Shown here piece by piece: positions 47,986-58,611 of a DNA stretch of 60,730 bases. The position numbers and the translations under genes are program-made. The notes below the pieces were generated by a model, which saw only the letters and a program-made list of their open reading frames with translations, was not told the DNA's origin and did no database searches. Position 1 is the stretch's first letter. Each line of letters starts with the position of its first letter. The DNA comes from Rhizophlyctis rosea (taxonomy: Eukaryota; Chytridiomycota; Chytridiomycetes; Rhizophlyctidales; Rhizophlyctidaceae), in assembly GCA_027596075.1 (NCBI GenBank), contig JADGJC010000208.1, positions 11,264-71,993 on the forward strand, given 5' to 3'.

Positions 47986-48196
47986 TGCATTGGAGTAGGT
48001 TTGTCATGCACAAAGTAACTATTTGATTAATGGAGTATGGTTCTTTCTTTTAATTTGGTAATATGGATGCTTGATCTGATGTCAGAAGTTATGCTGTCGA
48101 GCGTTGCCATACTTCTGCTGGTAGTACATACAATCTTTCAGGCAGAACAGCGGCCAGGGATGTGCAAGGATTCTCCGCACGGGGGTTATGTACATC

Positions 48197-48677
48197 TTAT
48201 GGTGATCTATCAGAAAACTTCTGGCTCACAATTACAACCTCTGATCCATCACGGAGTACCTCGATCTCAAAGTCTCTATGAGACGGCACCTCCCACACGT
48301 ACAGCTGTCGATACCCCTCGCTGGCGCTCAATAACCCTTCCTCAAGCGTCAGCCCGTGTTCTTCGCTAAAGTAAAGATCTCTACAAGCTTTGCAGCCAGC
48401 GTTCGATGCTGGGCTTCTGCCAATACCAGAAAGGGTGATATGTAAAGGTCCAACGAACAATACTTCGAATCGTTCCGGCGGAGCCAATCGTTGTAGTATC
48501 TGTTGGACGTGAGATATCCAGAGCGGGCGTGAGTACTTTTTTTGTGGTGTTTGTGTCGAGGATTCTGTTTAGGATTTCGATGACTTCGTTTACGATGGCT
48601 TGTGGCTGGTGTCCGTTGTTGAGGAGTTGGTTGATGGCGGAGTGGAGAATTTTGTGGGTTAGGGTGATTTCTGACAT
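48197..48677 (-). CDS. unknown two-exon protein
   Basis: Exons 48677-48537 and 48499-48197 join in phase 0 across a 37-nt intron (gtactc to ccaacag), giving 147 residues. The N-terminal helix-rich part reads ITLTHKILHSAINQLLNN then IVNEVIEILNRILDT. After the splice comes an LAPPERFEVLFVGPLHITLS segment and a Cys pair (GCKACRDLYF). The downstream reading frame only continues if the short intron is removed, and that supports the model. No family recognised. Confidence 0.55.
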
Positions 48678-49127
48678 TCGTTTGGCTTTTGGGAGTTTGC
48701 TTTGATCCCGTTCCTAGAAGCAAGTCATGATTTGGGATTTCCAAGCTGGGGAGCGACTCAATGTACATCTACCAGTGATGCTATCTTGCTGGAAGCTGGA
48801 TCGGTTCCCGATAAGTTTTGCTAAAAGGAAAGAACCACGAGGATTGAGAAGTGTTTAGTTGTTTTTAGTGGGGAAGGGGGGGAGGGAGAGAAAACAGGGT
48901 CTTGGGGGGCCACTGTGCGCACAGTCACCCGACTGACTCACTCATGAAAGCTGTGCCATCCATCACCATTCCAATCACACCGACTGCTCCTCAGATCATT
49001 CACGTCATCCCTGCCTCTGGGCTTCCAGCTTCCCAACCTGTGCTTATCGCAAGCCGCAATCTCTTCAAACAGAATCCTAATCTCCCATCCACAAAAGCTA
49101 CCAAAAGTAACAGAATCGAAACGCAAT

Positions 49128-49902
49128 ATGTCTTCGCAACCCCTCCAAACAACCGTCATCATCATCCGTCACGCGGAAAAGCTCCCTTGGCACCAAGGCC
49201 TTGCCCCCGCCCAATCCGTCAAAGCCGCCTACATCGACAACCACGTCCTCTCCAGCAAAGGTCAGGAACGCGCCTGGGCTCTGGTTGGGTATTTTACACA
49301 TCGTGAGGTGGGTGGACATATCCTTCTTCTCGGCAACTTCTGAGAATGTCGAATTACTTGGAACGTTCCCATTGTTCAGACTTGACAACCGTGCGAAAAC
49401 CCCCTGTACTAACCCAAGCCCCCTCCAAACACAGGAAATGACCTCCCTCTTCTCAACCCACCCCCTCGCAGCCCTAATAGCCCAAGAGGTAGACACATCC
49501 CCCTCCGCATGGGGCCGCTCCGAACGCCCAAAACAAACCATCGCCCCCTTGGCATCCGTCCTCTCCTCAAAATCCCTCTCCCTAGAATACATAACCCGCA
49601 CGAAATCCCAAATGAACACAGTCATATCCGACATCCTTTCCAACAAATGGCGCGGGAAATCAGTCATTGTGTCCTGGGCGCATCAGCAGGTGCCGGATTT
49701 GGTGAGGGCGTTGGGAGTGGAGGAGGGGAGTATTCCGGGCAAGTGGCCGGGGAAGAGGTTTGATGTTACGTGGGTTGTTAGGCCTGGGGAGGGTGGGGGG
49801 AAACCGAGGTTGGAGCAGTTTGCGCAGAGGTTGATGTATGGGGATTTGGATAGTGTTATTGCGTTGGGGGGTGAGAAGGGCAAGGGAGATGATGAGGAGT
49901 AG
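49128..49902 (+). CDS. histidine phosphatase (phosphoglycerate-mutase-like) protein
   Basis: Exons 49128-49307 and 49435-49902 join in phase 0 across a 127-nt intron, giving 215 residues. The nucleophile motif RHAEK (His15) is at the very start of the domain in VIIIRHAEK, then SKGQERAWAL, SERPKQTIAPLA, and the second catalytic His in VIVSWAHQQVPDLV. This is the compact histidine-phosphatase branch, which dephosphorylates small metabolites or proteins through a phosphohistidine. There is no signal peptide, so it is probably cytosolic. Substrate unknown. Confidence 0.83.
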
Positions 49903-50039
49903 TGTGGGTGTGCCTTTTTGATCTTGGATTTGCACTGGCGTTTCTGGGGAATTATGATGCATGTGAATGTGTGCTTGGTGTCCTCGTCTACCGGTATAGT
50001 TTTAGTCTGCTGAATGCAAATAGTATAATCGCCTTTTTT

Positions 50040-50073
50040 CCTCGTCTGACATGTTTTTCCTCGTCTGACATGT
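50040..50073 (+). repeat. short direct repeat in 3' flank
   Basis: cctcgtctgacatgt occurs twice, 18 nt apart. It is too short and isolated to call an element. Confidence 0.5.
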
Positions 50074-50262
50074 CCCGGTGGGAGGCTGAAGAAGAGGCAC
50101 AGCTGAAGGGAATGTGATCAAGGTATCAAAGTGCCAAAAGGCATCTATAAAAACGAGGCTCATCATACATACAAACCCGACTCATCATACATCCCGTCAA
50201 CAAATACATAATAATAATGAGACCCTTTCATCATGGATATAAAACCACATCCTCATCAACCC

Positions 50263-53200
50263 TCACAATTTTCCCCCCTCCTCCTCCCCAGCACTCTCCA
50301 CAACCCTCCTCTGCCTAATCCCCTCATCCACAATCCCCACCACCGCCCGCTTCCCCAGCCCCCGGCCCCGCCCCCGCGCCCCCCCCCCGGGCCCCACCGC
50401 CCCACCGCCCCCCCCGCAGACCGGCGGCCACCGCCGCAGAGAGAAGCAANNNNNNNNNNCCTCATCCACAATCCCCACCACCGCCCGCGTCCCCTCCCCC
50501 TCCCCCTCCCCCTCACCAACCTCCCTCTCCACCAACCCCCCACCCCCACCAGGCGTCAATCCAGGCCCGCTCTCCTTCTCATCATCATCCAAATGATCCA
50601 ACGCATGCTCCAAATCCCTAACCCGAATCGACACACTCCGCCTCAACTTCCGATTAAGCACATGCTGCTTCTTCTTCTCCCTCTCAACAACTTTCTTTTG
50701 CCTCGCTTCATCCCCCGCACCCTTCTCTTCCGTCCTGCCTCTCTCACTCCCACCACCACCAACCACCGCACCCTCCACCTCCGGCATAAGAGAACCAACT
50801 CCCGGCCCACTCTCCCCATCAGGAGTCTCAGGCGTCTCACTCCTCCTCCCAATTTCCTCCCTCAACCCACTCATCCCCAACCCCACACCAACCCTCCCCG
50901 GCCCCCGACTCTGACTCCGACTCCGACTCCGACTCCGACTCCTCTCACTCCCCTCACTACTCCCCTCCCACCCACTATCCTCCTCCCCTTCCTCCCCATC
51001 CTCCCACGGCGTCTCATCCCCTTCCCCACTAGCACTACTACTCATACTATCCGTCCTCCTCCGCGCAGCAGGAACACTGTACTCCTCCTCGTCCATAAAC
51101 AACCGGTTCTTATTAAAATCGGGTCCGAATACTTCGGGCCCGAGTTCCGCGACGATGTCGATTATGCCCGCGCGGAGGGAGGCGCGCATTGTGCGGAGCA
51201 TTTTGGAGGAGCGGTTGGAGGTTGTGGCTATGTAGAGAGGGCGGAGGGATTTGAGTTTGTCGATGCCGTGGTCGTCTGGTGTGGTGTGGTGTGATGGGGG
51301 AATGGGGGGATTAAAACGTGTTTAATGATTACAACGGTAGGTTGCGCAGGTAGGGTAAGACACAAAAAGACGCTTACAACATCGAATAGTAGCCCACGTA
51401 AAGAACGGCAATATCATCGACACGATCCACGCAATCAAGAAACTCCTCCGGAAGGAGTTATGATACCAAGAGTAGGATATGAAGAATGCTGAGAACTAGT
51501 GTTGCATCAAGAAGTGGGAATGTTACATTTCAGCAACAGTTCCACAAGCGCCGCCACTCAAACAGTAAAATAACAAAAAGGAAATATGAAACTCACGGTA
51601 TACAAAGTCAAGAATATCGGAACCATGAAAATCGTCGTCAACACTTTCCATGTGGCCACCACGTCCCGTCCCTTGATCTTCACCGAGCTGGAGGCTTTGG
51701 CCTCTGCCAGACAAAAGCAAACAAATTTTCAAAACAAAACCATCCCAAAACAACCAACGCATTGAAGCAACCTCCTCCCCCCAGCAAGCAATCCCTCCGC
51801 TCCCAAACTCACCAATCATCTTATTAGTAGCAACCATCTTCGCCGCCGCCCAAATCGGTGCCGTTAACACCGCCCCCGGAAGCGCCAAAACCGCCAAATA
51901 AACCATCTCCACAACCCGCACCGCCAACTTCTTCATCGCCTCACGTTCCGCTAGACCAGTCTTGTTCACTTCGTGGTCTCGGATGCCGTAGTATTTTAAG
52001 AGACGGTTGTAGCGGAGGACGGCTTCGGTGAGTTGTTGGACTCGTGGGTCGTGTTTAGCTTTTTCGTAGCCCTGTGTTTGACGATGTGATGGGTTAGGGG
52101 TTCGAGATGTCATGGTTATTGGGGCAGAAGATGGAAGGCAATACGCCACCTCTGCGAACTTCCGAGCCAAATACAAATTCTGGTCCAAATCCAGCTTCTT
52201 CTTCGTAGGCTTGTACAATCTCCTGGCTGCCTGGACCACCATGAGCGTCTCGTAATCCGGCGTCGTGACCGTAATGGCTTTCAAACTGGTGTAAATAGTA
52301 TCCAATAACCACGCAATGGCGATACGCTTCTCGTTACCGCCCACTTTGAATTGGTTGACGAGCTCGCGTGGGATGGCGATCGGGTAGCCGTATTCTATTA
52401 CGGCGCGGGAGCGGAACTGTGTTTGGGTGGGATGTGAGTTGTTGATGAGATCTTTACGCGCACGTACAATAATATAAATGGCATACCTTGTCAGCATGGA
52501 AGTAGTTCAACCCAACCGGCACGATCTTGACGTTCAGATCGGGGTATTGAGCCATGGCGCTCAAAGCCATGATCGCGGCACCAGCCTTCAAGGGAAGGAA
52601 CTCCGTTCGGTCATGTGACCCGCCCTCTGGGAAAATACCGACACATTTGCCTTCTGCCAAACGATGCACAACGGAGTCGAACATTCCAGATTGGTCGAGA
52701 TGGGGTGTGATGGTGTAGTCGACGGCGTTCTCGGTGGTGATTGGAGCGGATGAGTCGAAAGGTTTTTTGATTTTGAGAGTGGTGTCGGATGTTACTTCGA
52801 GGATTTCAGCGGAGCCGGCTTTGTTGGGGAGATTGATGAAGTCGCGGGGGTGGAGGTCGGCGGTGAACGCCGTGTCAAGGCCTTTGATTATTGTGGGGTC
52901 TGAAGCGTCCAGGAGGAGCTTGCCTTGGCCCTTTTTGACTACATCTTGTGGTCGTTCTACGGGGACTGTCACAATTTCTCTTAGATCGGTTCAACGGTGT
53001 CATATCTCGCCACGTGACGATTCTCTTAACCAATCTTGAGCCTCCTCGGCCGCTCTCATGTCATTCAGTACATCTACCTTCGTTCAACCGGTCCTTCAAA
53101 GCCTCCACCCTCAAGCGACACATCACCATAAACAACGCAAGCATCACCCGCCGTCAACCCCAGCCCCCGATCCCAAACCCCCTTGCACTTCTGCCTCCCT

Positions 53201-53582
53201 TTCACCGCTTCATCCCCGCCACCTTCCAGTCACAAGCACATCACCACATATCAAAAGACGAATACTCACTGGCACCCAATCTGTTCCCAAAGAAAGCGAT
53301 ATAGGATTTGCGCATGGATTTCGCAGCAACGAGAAAGCCAACTTTTCTCCCACAGGTTGTGAGCAGCATGATCGGGTCGACAAACTGGTTAGCGTGCGGG
53401 GCGACCACGAATATGACGGGACCAGTTTGAGGAATCTTGTGAGTTCCACGCGTTTTAATCTCTCTGAAGAAGCCACCGAGGGCGAGGTTGAACAGGCCGA
53501 GGAAGGCCTTGTGGTAAAAGTCCGGATCACCTTCTACATCGTGGGCGACCGAGGTCAGGACGCGTTGGGTGTTTGAGGCCAT
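50263..53582 (-). CDS. glycerol-3-phosphate acyltransferase (GPT2/SCT1 type)
   Basis: Seven exons: 53582-53270, 52965-52487, 52416-52150, 52071-51813, 51703-51597, 51495-51378 and 51275-50263, phase-consistent, about 851 residues with four hidden by an N gap. It transfers acyl-CoA to glycerol-3-phosphate (or DHAP) at the ER, the first step of phospholipid and triacylglycerol synthesis. PlsC motifs: I HANQFVD, II FGNRLGA|IPVERPQD, III GIFPEGGSHDRTEFLPLKAG, IV VKIVPVGLNYF. Later FAE|GYEKAKHDPRV, a membrane region (TLYTFSAFFISY, VSMILPFFTWA) and GIDKLKSLRPLYIA match fungal GPATs. The Ser/Glu-rich C-terminus fits the regulatory tail seen in yeast homologues. The last ~70 codons are unreliable around the gap. 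Confidence 0.9.
50450..50459. other. assembly gap (10 N) flanked by duplicated contig ends
   Basis: The 29-base sequence starting cctcatccacaatcccc occurs at 50322-50350 and again immediately right of the gap at 50460-50488. An abnormal G/C-rich run (50351-50449) separates the left copy from the gap. Two contigs overlapping by this sequence were probably placed side by side instead of merged. Confidence 0.85.
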
Positions 53583-54037
53583 TTTTTGTGATGGGTATTG
53601 TTTACGCGTTGGACGTGTCTATTTTTGGGCATGCGTGAGGGAGCAGCTGGAGTTTCAGAGCTTCCCGTCCCTATTCTCGCTATGAGTTCAGACCAATGAT
53701 AACGTTTGAGTGTGTATGGATAGTATGCGTATATATATTGGTCATTCCGAAGCACACCCACGCCTTCATTACAGTTTGGTGGGAAAGTGTTGACAAAAGA
53801 AGATGCTGGCTGGACATGCACGCCTTTGAAGGAGTGGGTTGAGCGGCCGATCGGCCATGCCACCCGGAGCACCCACGTGTTACAATGGTCACGCTTGTGT
53901 GACACAAAGGGGGCAATCCAGTCACTTCAAATCAATCCAACTTCGTCACATTGTATTCGTTTACTTGGACCCTGGCTCGTCCCCCCTCCCTCCTTATCTC
54001 TCCATCTCTTCTACTTTGAAGGCTCTTTCCCACGTTG
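53583..54037. promoter_or_regulatory. divergent promoter of GPAT (-) and ETFRF1-like gene (+)
   Basis: 455 bp between two divergent starts. It contains a TATATATA stretch near 53730 and an E-box CACGTG near 53874. Shared control is inferred only from the arrangement. Confidence 0.4.
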
Positions 54038-54555
54038 ATGGAAATGGCAATACCAAAGGAACTGCAATATAAAGTAAAGTTGCTATATAAGCAGGTAGGG
54101 TGGACAGTGGTGGAGAGGGACGAGAGACTGGAATCGTCGGCGCCGCGGCTGACCGACCTGAAACTATCTACGTTCTCCTCCACTCATTCCCACACTATGG
54201 CAATTGCGAGCACCCAGTACTCACAAACTGCCACTTGCCCTCCTTGACAGCTCCTCTTCATTGGCAAGGAATATCCAGCAGGCTTCGCGTACATTCGTCC
54301 CCGTCTGAAGAACGCCTTCCTCAAAAAACGCCACCTTCAGTCTTCAGAAGAAGTAGAAAAGGCGATCAAACAAGGCGAATTTGTTTACAAAGAACTTGAA
54401 GCATTGTGGTTCCTGAAAAAGTGCGTCTCCGTCCCCTATTCCATTCACTTGATCATACTTGAAGTATCTGGTCTGAAAAATACTTGAAGTATTAATGTGT
54501 TGTTGTTAGATATCGGACGATGAAGGAAAAATACGGAGACAGTCGTGAGCACTGA
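54038..54555 (+). CDS. LYR-family protein, ETFRF1/LYRM5-like
   Basis: Exons 54038-54094, 54251-54420 and 54510-54555 give 90 residues, phase-consistent. The LYR-type start (VKLLYKQLLFIGKEYPAG, with LYK in place of LYR) leads into FAYIRPRLKNAFLKKRHL, then QGEFVYKELEALWFLKKYR. This matches LYRM5/ETFRF1. LYR proteins work in mitochondria with acyl-carrier protein; ETFRF1 removes FAD from electron-transfer flavoprotein. An earlier TTG at 54035 is in frame, but ATG 54038 is the likely start. Confidence 0.87.
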
Positions 54556-55069
54556 AGTAAAGAGACATCATATTCTATACGCTTGGGCTTCAACCCTCGC
54601 AACAACTACACCATACCCTCACCTTGTACATATGTATATGCACTATATTTCATCAATTGAAGACAAAGAACAGTGGCATTGAACCTGCTTATCAGCAGCA
54701 CTCTCTGCAAAGATGTAAGCGGATGGATATTCACAGGCATATTATCTTTGAAAGGAAGTTTCTCTTAACGATCTCATCAAATTCTGAGCTTGAGAGGAGA
54801 GGGAGAAAAGCTGAGGTAGGAGCGTTCCGTAACCGGAGATAGTTTGAGTGATTTCGTTTATTTTGATTCTCTTGACGCTTCGGATGAGGGTTTGTTTAAG
54901 GTTCACAGCCCAGCCTATATAATCTCGCCTGTCGTCCTCACTCACTTGCAGAGTGCTATCCATTGCGTGTCTTAGTGAGCATCCGGCTCTACTACTTAGA
55001 TTGACACATAAGATATACAATTAACATGGCTATAAGTGGCCCAACAAACCGAACAATGCTGACGGACCT
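54556..55069. other. convergent 3' intergenic region
   Basis: No supported gene between the LYR gene (+) and the secreted-protein gene (-). Confidence 0.5.
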
Positions 55070-55821
55070 TCACAAATTCCCGCTAGACTCTCTGCCCGTG
55101 TCCGCTGTGTATCTTACAGCCTCTCTACTGACAATATCGCTACCCAAAGAACTGCTATCATCTCCTCCCGTAGACCAAAAGCACTTCGCCCATACGGAAT
55201 TCTCAGGATCATCAGAGATGGCCAAGCACGTGTTGCTGTGAAAAAAAGACAAGTCAAAAGAAGGGGGAAATAAGTTATTTAGCGTTATGGCATCAGTACA
55301 TGAGATCCAGCAATAGTCGCACCAACCCCAATAACGTGAAAGGGAGCGAGGATACATACGTCACAGAACAAATATCTCGTTTCGGCCCCGCACAATCTCC
55401 ATGATCATACCCCCAAACCGTCATATCTTCAATAACATAACTATAAAACGCATGGAACGACGCTAAAGCCGTGTGACACTTCCCGTCCCCAATAGCAGCT
55501 TGGATGATGTTGTCCCATGGCGGTCGACTTGGGCGGCTGGCGTCTTGGTACGTTTGGCGAAACGTCCATGGTAGGGCTGGAAGGCCTACGAATGGGGTGG
55601 TGGAGTCGTTGCAGGTGGTTTGGGCGTATTGTGCGTGCGGGGGAAGGGTAGCAGCCTGTTGGGATCGTGGAAGGACAAGGGGATGTTGAGGAGTTGAGGA
55701 ATGCGAGGAATGTGTTTTGGGGGGAGCAAGTGTTGTCGTTGCCGTAGGTTATGGTTGTAGTCCATGTTAGGGCGGTTGCGGTGGTGATTAGAGACGAGTA
55801 GATTGTAATGTGACGCATCAT
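55070..55821 (-). CDS. secreted Cys-containing protein, frameshifted in a C5 run
   Basis: Exons 55821-55360 and 55235-55070 (intron 124 nt). A hydrophobic start (MMRHITIYSSLITTATALTW) looks like a signal peptide. The body has spaced Cys residues: NDNTCSPQ, SPCPSTIPTGC, TTCNDSTT, GKCHTALA, GDCAGPKRDIC, NTCLAIS and AKCFWS. Frame is lost in a run of five C near 55650. Removing one C restores one frame to the splice donor in the exact phase the acceptor needs, giving about 208 residues. So this is either one sequencing error or a very young frameshift. No family is recognised; an extracellular structural or effector-like role cannot be decided. Confidence 0.6.
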
Positions 55822-56338
55822 GATAACCAGCAAGTGATTTATGATAGAGGAATGGGATGACGGGAGAATTTCGATTTTGAGAGATCCCCCCATCTGGCGA
55901 TCTGCCCAAAACTATGGCATTAACAAACGTACGCTTTGATTCTGGAAGAAACAACTTGAGATCTTCATATCATAAGAGAGATCCACCGATCACCGTTCAT
56001 TGCGATCTGCGGGAATTTGCTGCATCTTATTTCGCATTGTTCAACCCAATGAGAAGTCTGCAAGTCGGCTCCGCCTCCTCGAAGGCTTTTGATACTTCGA
56101 GGCCCACAGCTCTGTGGCAGTTTGGATAGGCAATTTGCATGGAGCATACTTCACCGCAGTGCATTGGCCCCCCCTTTTAGCCCAACCAAATGGGCAAAAA
56201 CAGGCACGTACCTTCCCACCCCACAACAACCGCAAAAAACACTACCCAGCCTTTCTGGGCCGAAACTAAAATACTACCAAATTGCACGCAAGAACCTCCC
56301 ATCACTACCCCAAAAAACCCCCCAGCATCAAAATCCCA
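55822..56338. other. intergenic, no gene seen
   Basis: 5' flank of the secreted-protein gene and 3' flank of the arrestin-like gene. Confidence 0.5.
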
Positions 56339-57590
56339 TCACCCATCCACGCCAACAGGTCTAACAACCCTAAGCTCCATAATAAACCTGTTCTCCTTCT
56401 TCTCCTTCTCCCCCTCAACGCCCACCTCAACCCTCAACTCATGATGAACTTTAATCAAACTCTCAACGCCCCAACTTTCCTTCCACGCCACTTTTGGGCT
56501 GATCATAAATTCCCGCACCTGGGGATGAGTGAGAGACCCACCCTGCGCTTCAGCAGCGGTAAATGTCTGGGTGAGGAGCGTGGTGGAGGACGTGGTTTTG
56601 ATTGCTCCGGAGGTGAGGCTGTCGGCCCAGACGGAGATGAATTGTTTTATGCTGATTGTTAGGGATGTGATGTTTTTTGTTGGGTGGGGTGTTATGTGGA
56701 AGTTTAGGGTGTGCGGGGTGTTGACGCGGATACAGGGACCGGTAGGGAGGGTGAATGTCAAGTTGTAAGGCACGGTCTTCGGCGTCCGCGTCAAATCCAA
56801 CAACGGCGACGTCTCCGACCGCATCATCGCAAACGCCTCATTATCCCTCCACCCCGTCTCAACACCCTGCGGAATCGGTGGCCAAATCCCCGCATTAACT
56901 TGTTGCTGTTCGATTTTCCTCGTGAAAACTTTCGGGGGGTTTCGTTTTTGCGGGATTGATATTTCTGCTGTTATTGGGTATCGGGCGGAAAAGGATGCGC
57001 CGCGGGTTTTGAAGTCGCCTGTTATGGAGAGTGTGCCGCTGGAAGGGAGGTTTGGGTGGACGGAGGAGTTGAGGTTGATTTGGATGGGGAGGTCTATGTG
57101 TTGGGAGGGGGCGAGGGGGGGGAGGCTTTGTGTTTTTTTGGTTGGGGGGGGCCTTGGTTGGGGGGGGGGGCGGGGGGGGGGAGGGTGCTTGTGCCTGTTG
57201 CGCGGGAGTCGTTGTGTGGAGGAGCTGACGGGAGGTCAAATTGAGGGGTTTTGTTAGGGATCTATCGATCATTCAGGGGCTTTTGAATCCAACACAAAAC
57301 GTACCATTGACACCAGGCTCCGCAACCAGCAACCACCTCAAATTCACCAGATCCTTCTCACGCTGGGGATCAGGACTAGCAGACCCGTACGATATACTGT
57401 TGGACTCGATCAAGGTCCGGGTCTTGCATTGCACCAGTACAGAAGCTTGATAAATGTTCTTGAACTTCTTCGAGTCATTCGTGATGCGGAGAATGGCATT
57501 CACACCGAAGTGTGGGGTGTTGGGAACGCCGTAGAAGAGGGATTTGGAGGTTTGCCCTGGAGCGGGGAGGAAATCGATTTTAATGGACAT
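56339..57590 (-). CDS. arrestin-domain-like protein, frame broken in a poly-C run
   Basis: Exons 57590-57305 and 57224-56339 (intron 80 nt, phase 1), about 390 residues. Arrestin-like beta-sandwich features: SIKIDFLPAPGQTSK, GVNAILRITNDSKKFKNIYQ, SGTLSITGDFKTRGASFSAR, then YNLTFTLPTGPCIRVN and NTPHTLNFHITPH. Fungal arrestin-related proteins act as adaptors that link membrane cargo to ubiquitin ligases and endocytosis. The start of exon 2 enters a Pro-coding homopolymer region (57110-57190), across which the frame changes by one base. As the surroundings are G/C runs, an assembly or base-calling indel is more likely than a real mutation. No PPxY motif was noticed. Confidence 0.6.
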
Positions 57591-58611
57591 TGTTGTGGAT
57601 GCGGGGGTTTATATCGCAACGTTTTGCAAGGTTGCTAGGCTTTATATGTGTGTTTTCTTGAACGCTGGCAGTGCGTTGGCCGAGCGATCCCAGTGCTCCG
57701 ACAAGCTGGCGGGCTAATGACGCGCTGGCATATGATGCACGCAGTTACACCAGCTGCGCAACGTTGGAGTCTGGCGTTGCCGACAACGCGACCGGCAATG
57801 ATGGTTGCGTTATGGAGTTGCCCATCTGGAGGAGAAGCGTTGTGTAACACTCGGATGGTGAAGTGTGGGGGTTGGACTGGGCTTCACGGTGACTGTGCCG
57901 TCCGTTGCTGCGGGAGGCACTGGCTCAATGTGACATGGATCCTGTTGAAGAATTGCAAATGACTTTCCTCAATGTGCTAATGGACGATTTAGGAAACCAT
58001 GAAGATAGCCTAATAGTATCATAGCACAGTCTGACAGATTGCAAGCGAGACGAACAGGTCTTTCTGTTGCAAATCATTTCGTCAGGGCACTGCTTGCGTG
58101 ATATTTTGATTGCCTCCGCCCACTCAGTGCAGAGTCTAGCTTTCAGAGATAGGCACGAGGGGTTATACTATGCAACAGCACACCGTGGTTCTGAATCTTC
58201 GCATTCTTGGATTCCTCCCGCCGCGCGAGGCGTGGTCGGTCGCCTGAATTTGAGGCGGGATCATCGGATATCACGATTGGTGACGTGGATCACATGCCTT
58301 TGATTGAAACAATGCGCATTTGAAATGCGCGTCCTGACAGTTTTCCTGCCATCATCCAACACCGGGTCATCTGAAACATGGTGTGCACGAAAGGGTTGGA
58401 TCGGGTCCCCCACACATATGACCAAATTACGTCGATGGGAAGTCTGATCTATTGACTTTCAACCCCCGAAACATCAAGGTACTTTTAGGACCTTAGAATT
58501 CGCTGCACTCTGTTTTTGTATCCTGGATCGGTAACAGCTCTTCCATCACCATTCCACTGACCCATCTGATTGCCTTTCTACCCCGCATCTCCTACTCATC
58601 AACTGCTCAAT
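57591..58611. other. divergent intergenic region
   Basis: 1.0 kb between the arrestin-like gene (-) and the SET gene (+), with no supported gene. Confidence 0.5.

Noticed and set aside
50233..51294. 353-codon forward ORF, Pro/Arg-rich
   Set aside because: Antisense of the GPAT tail exon, crossing the second N gap.
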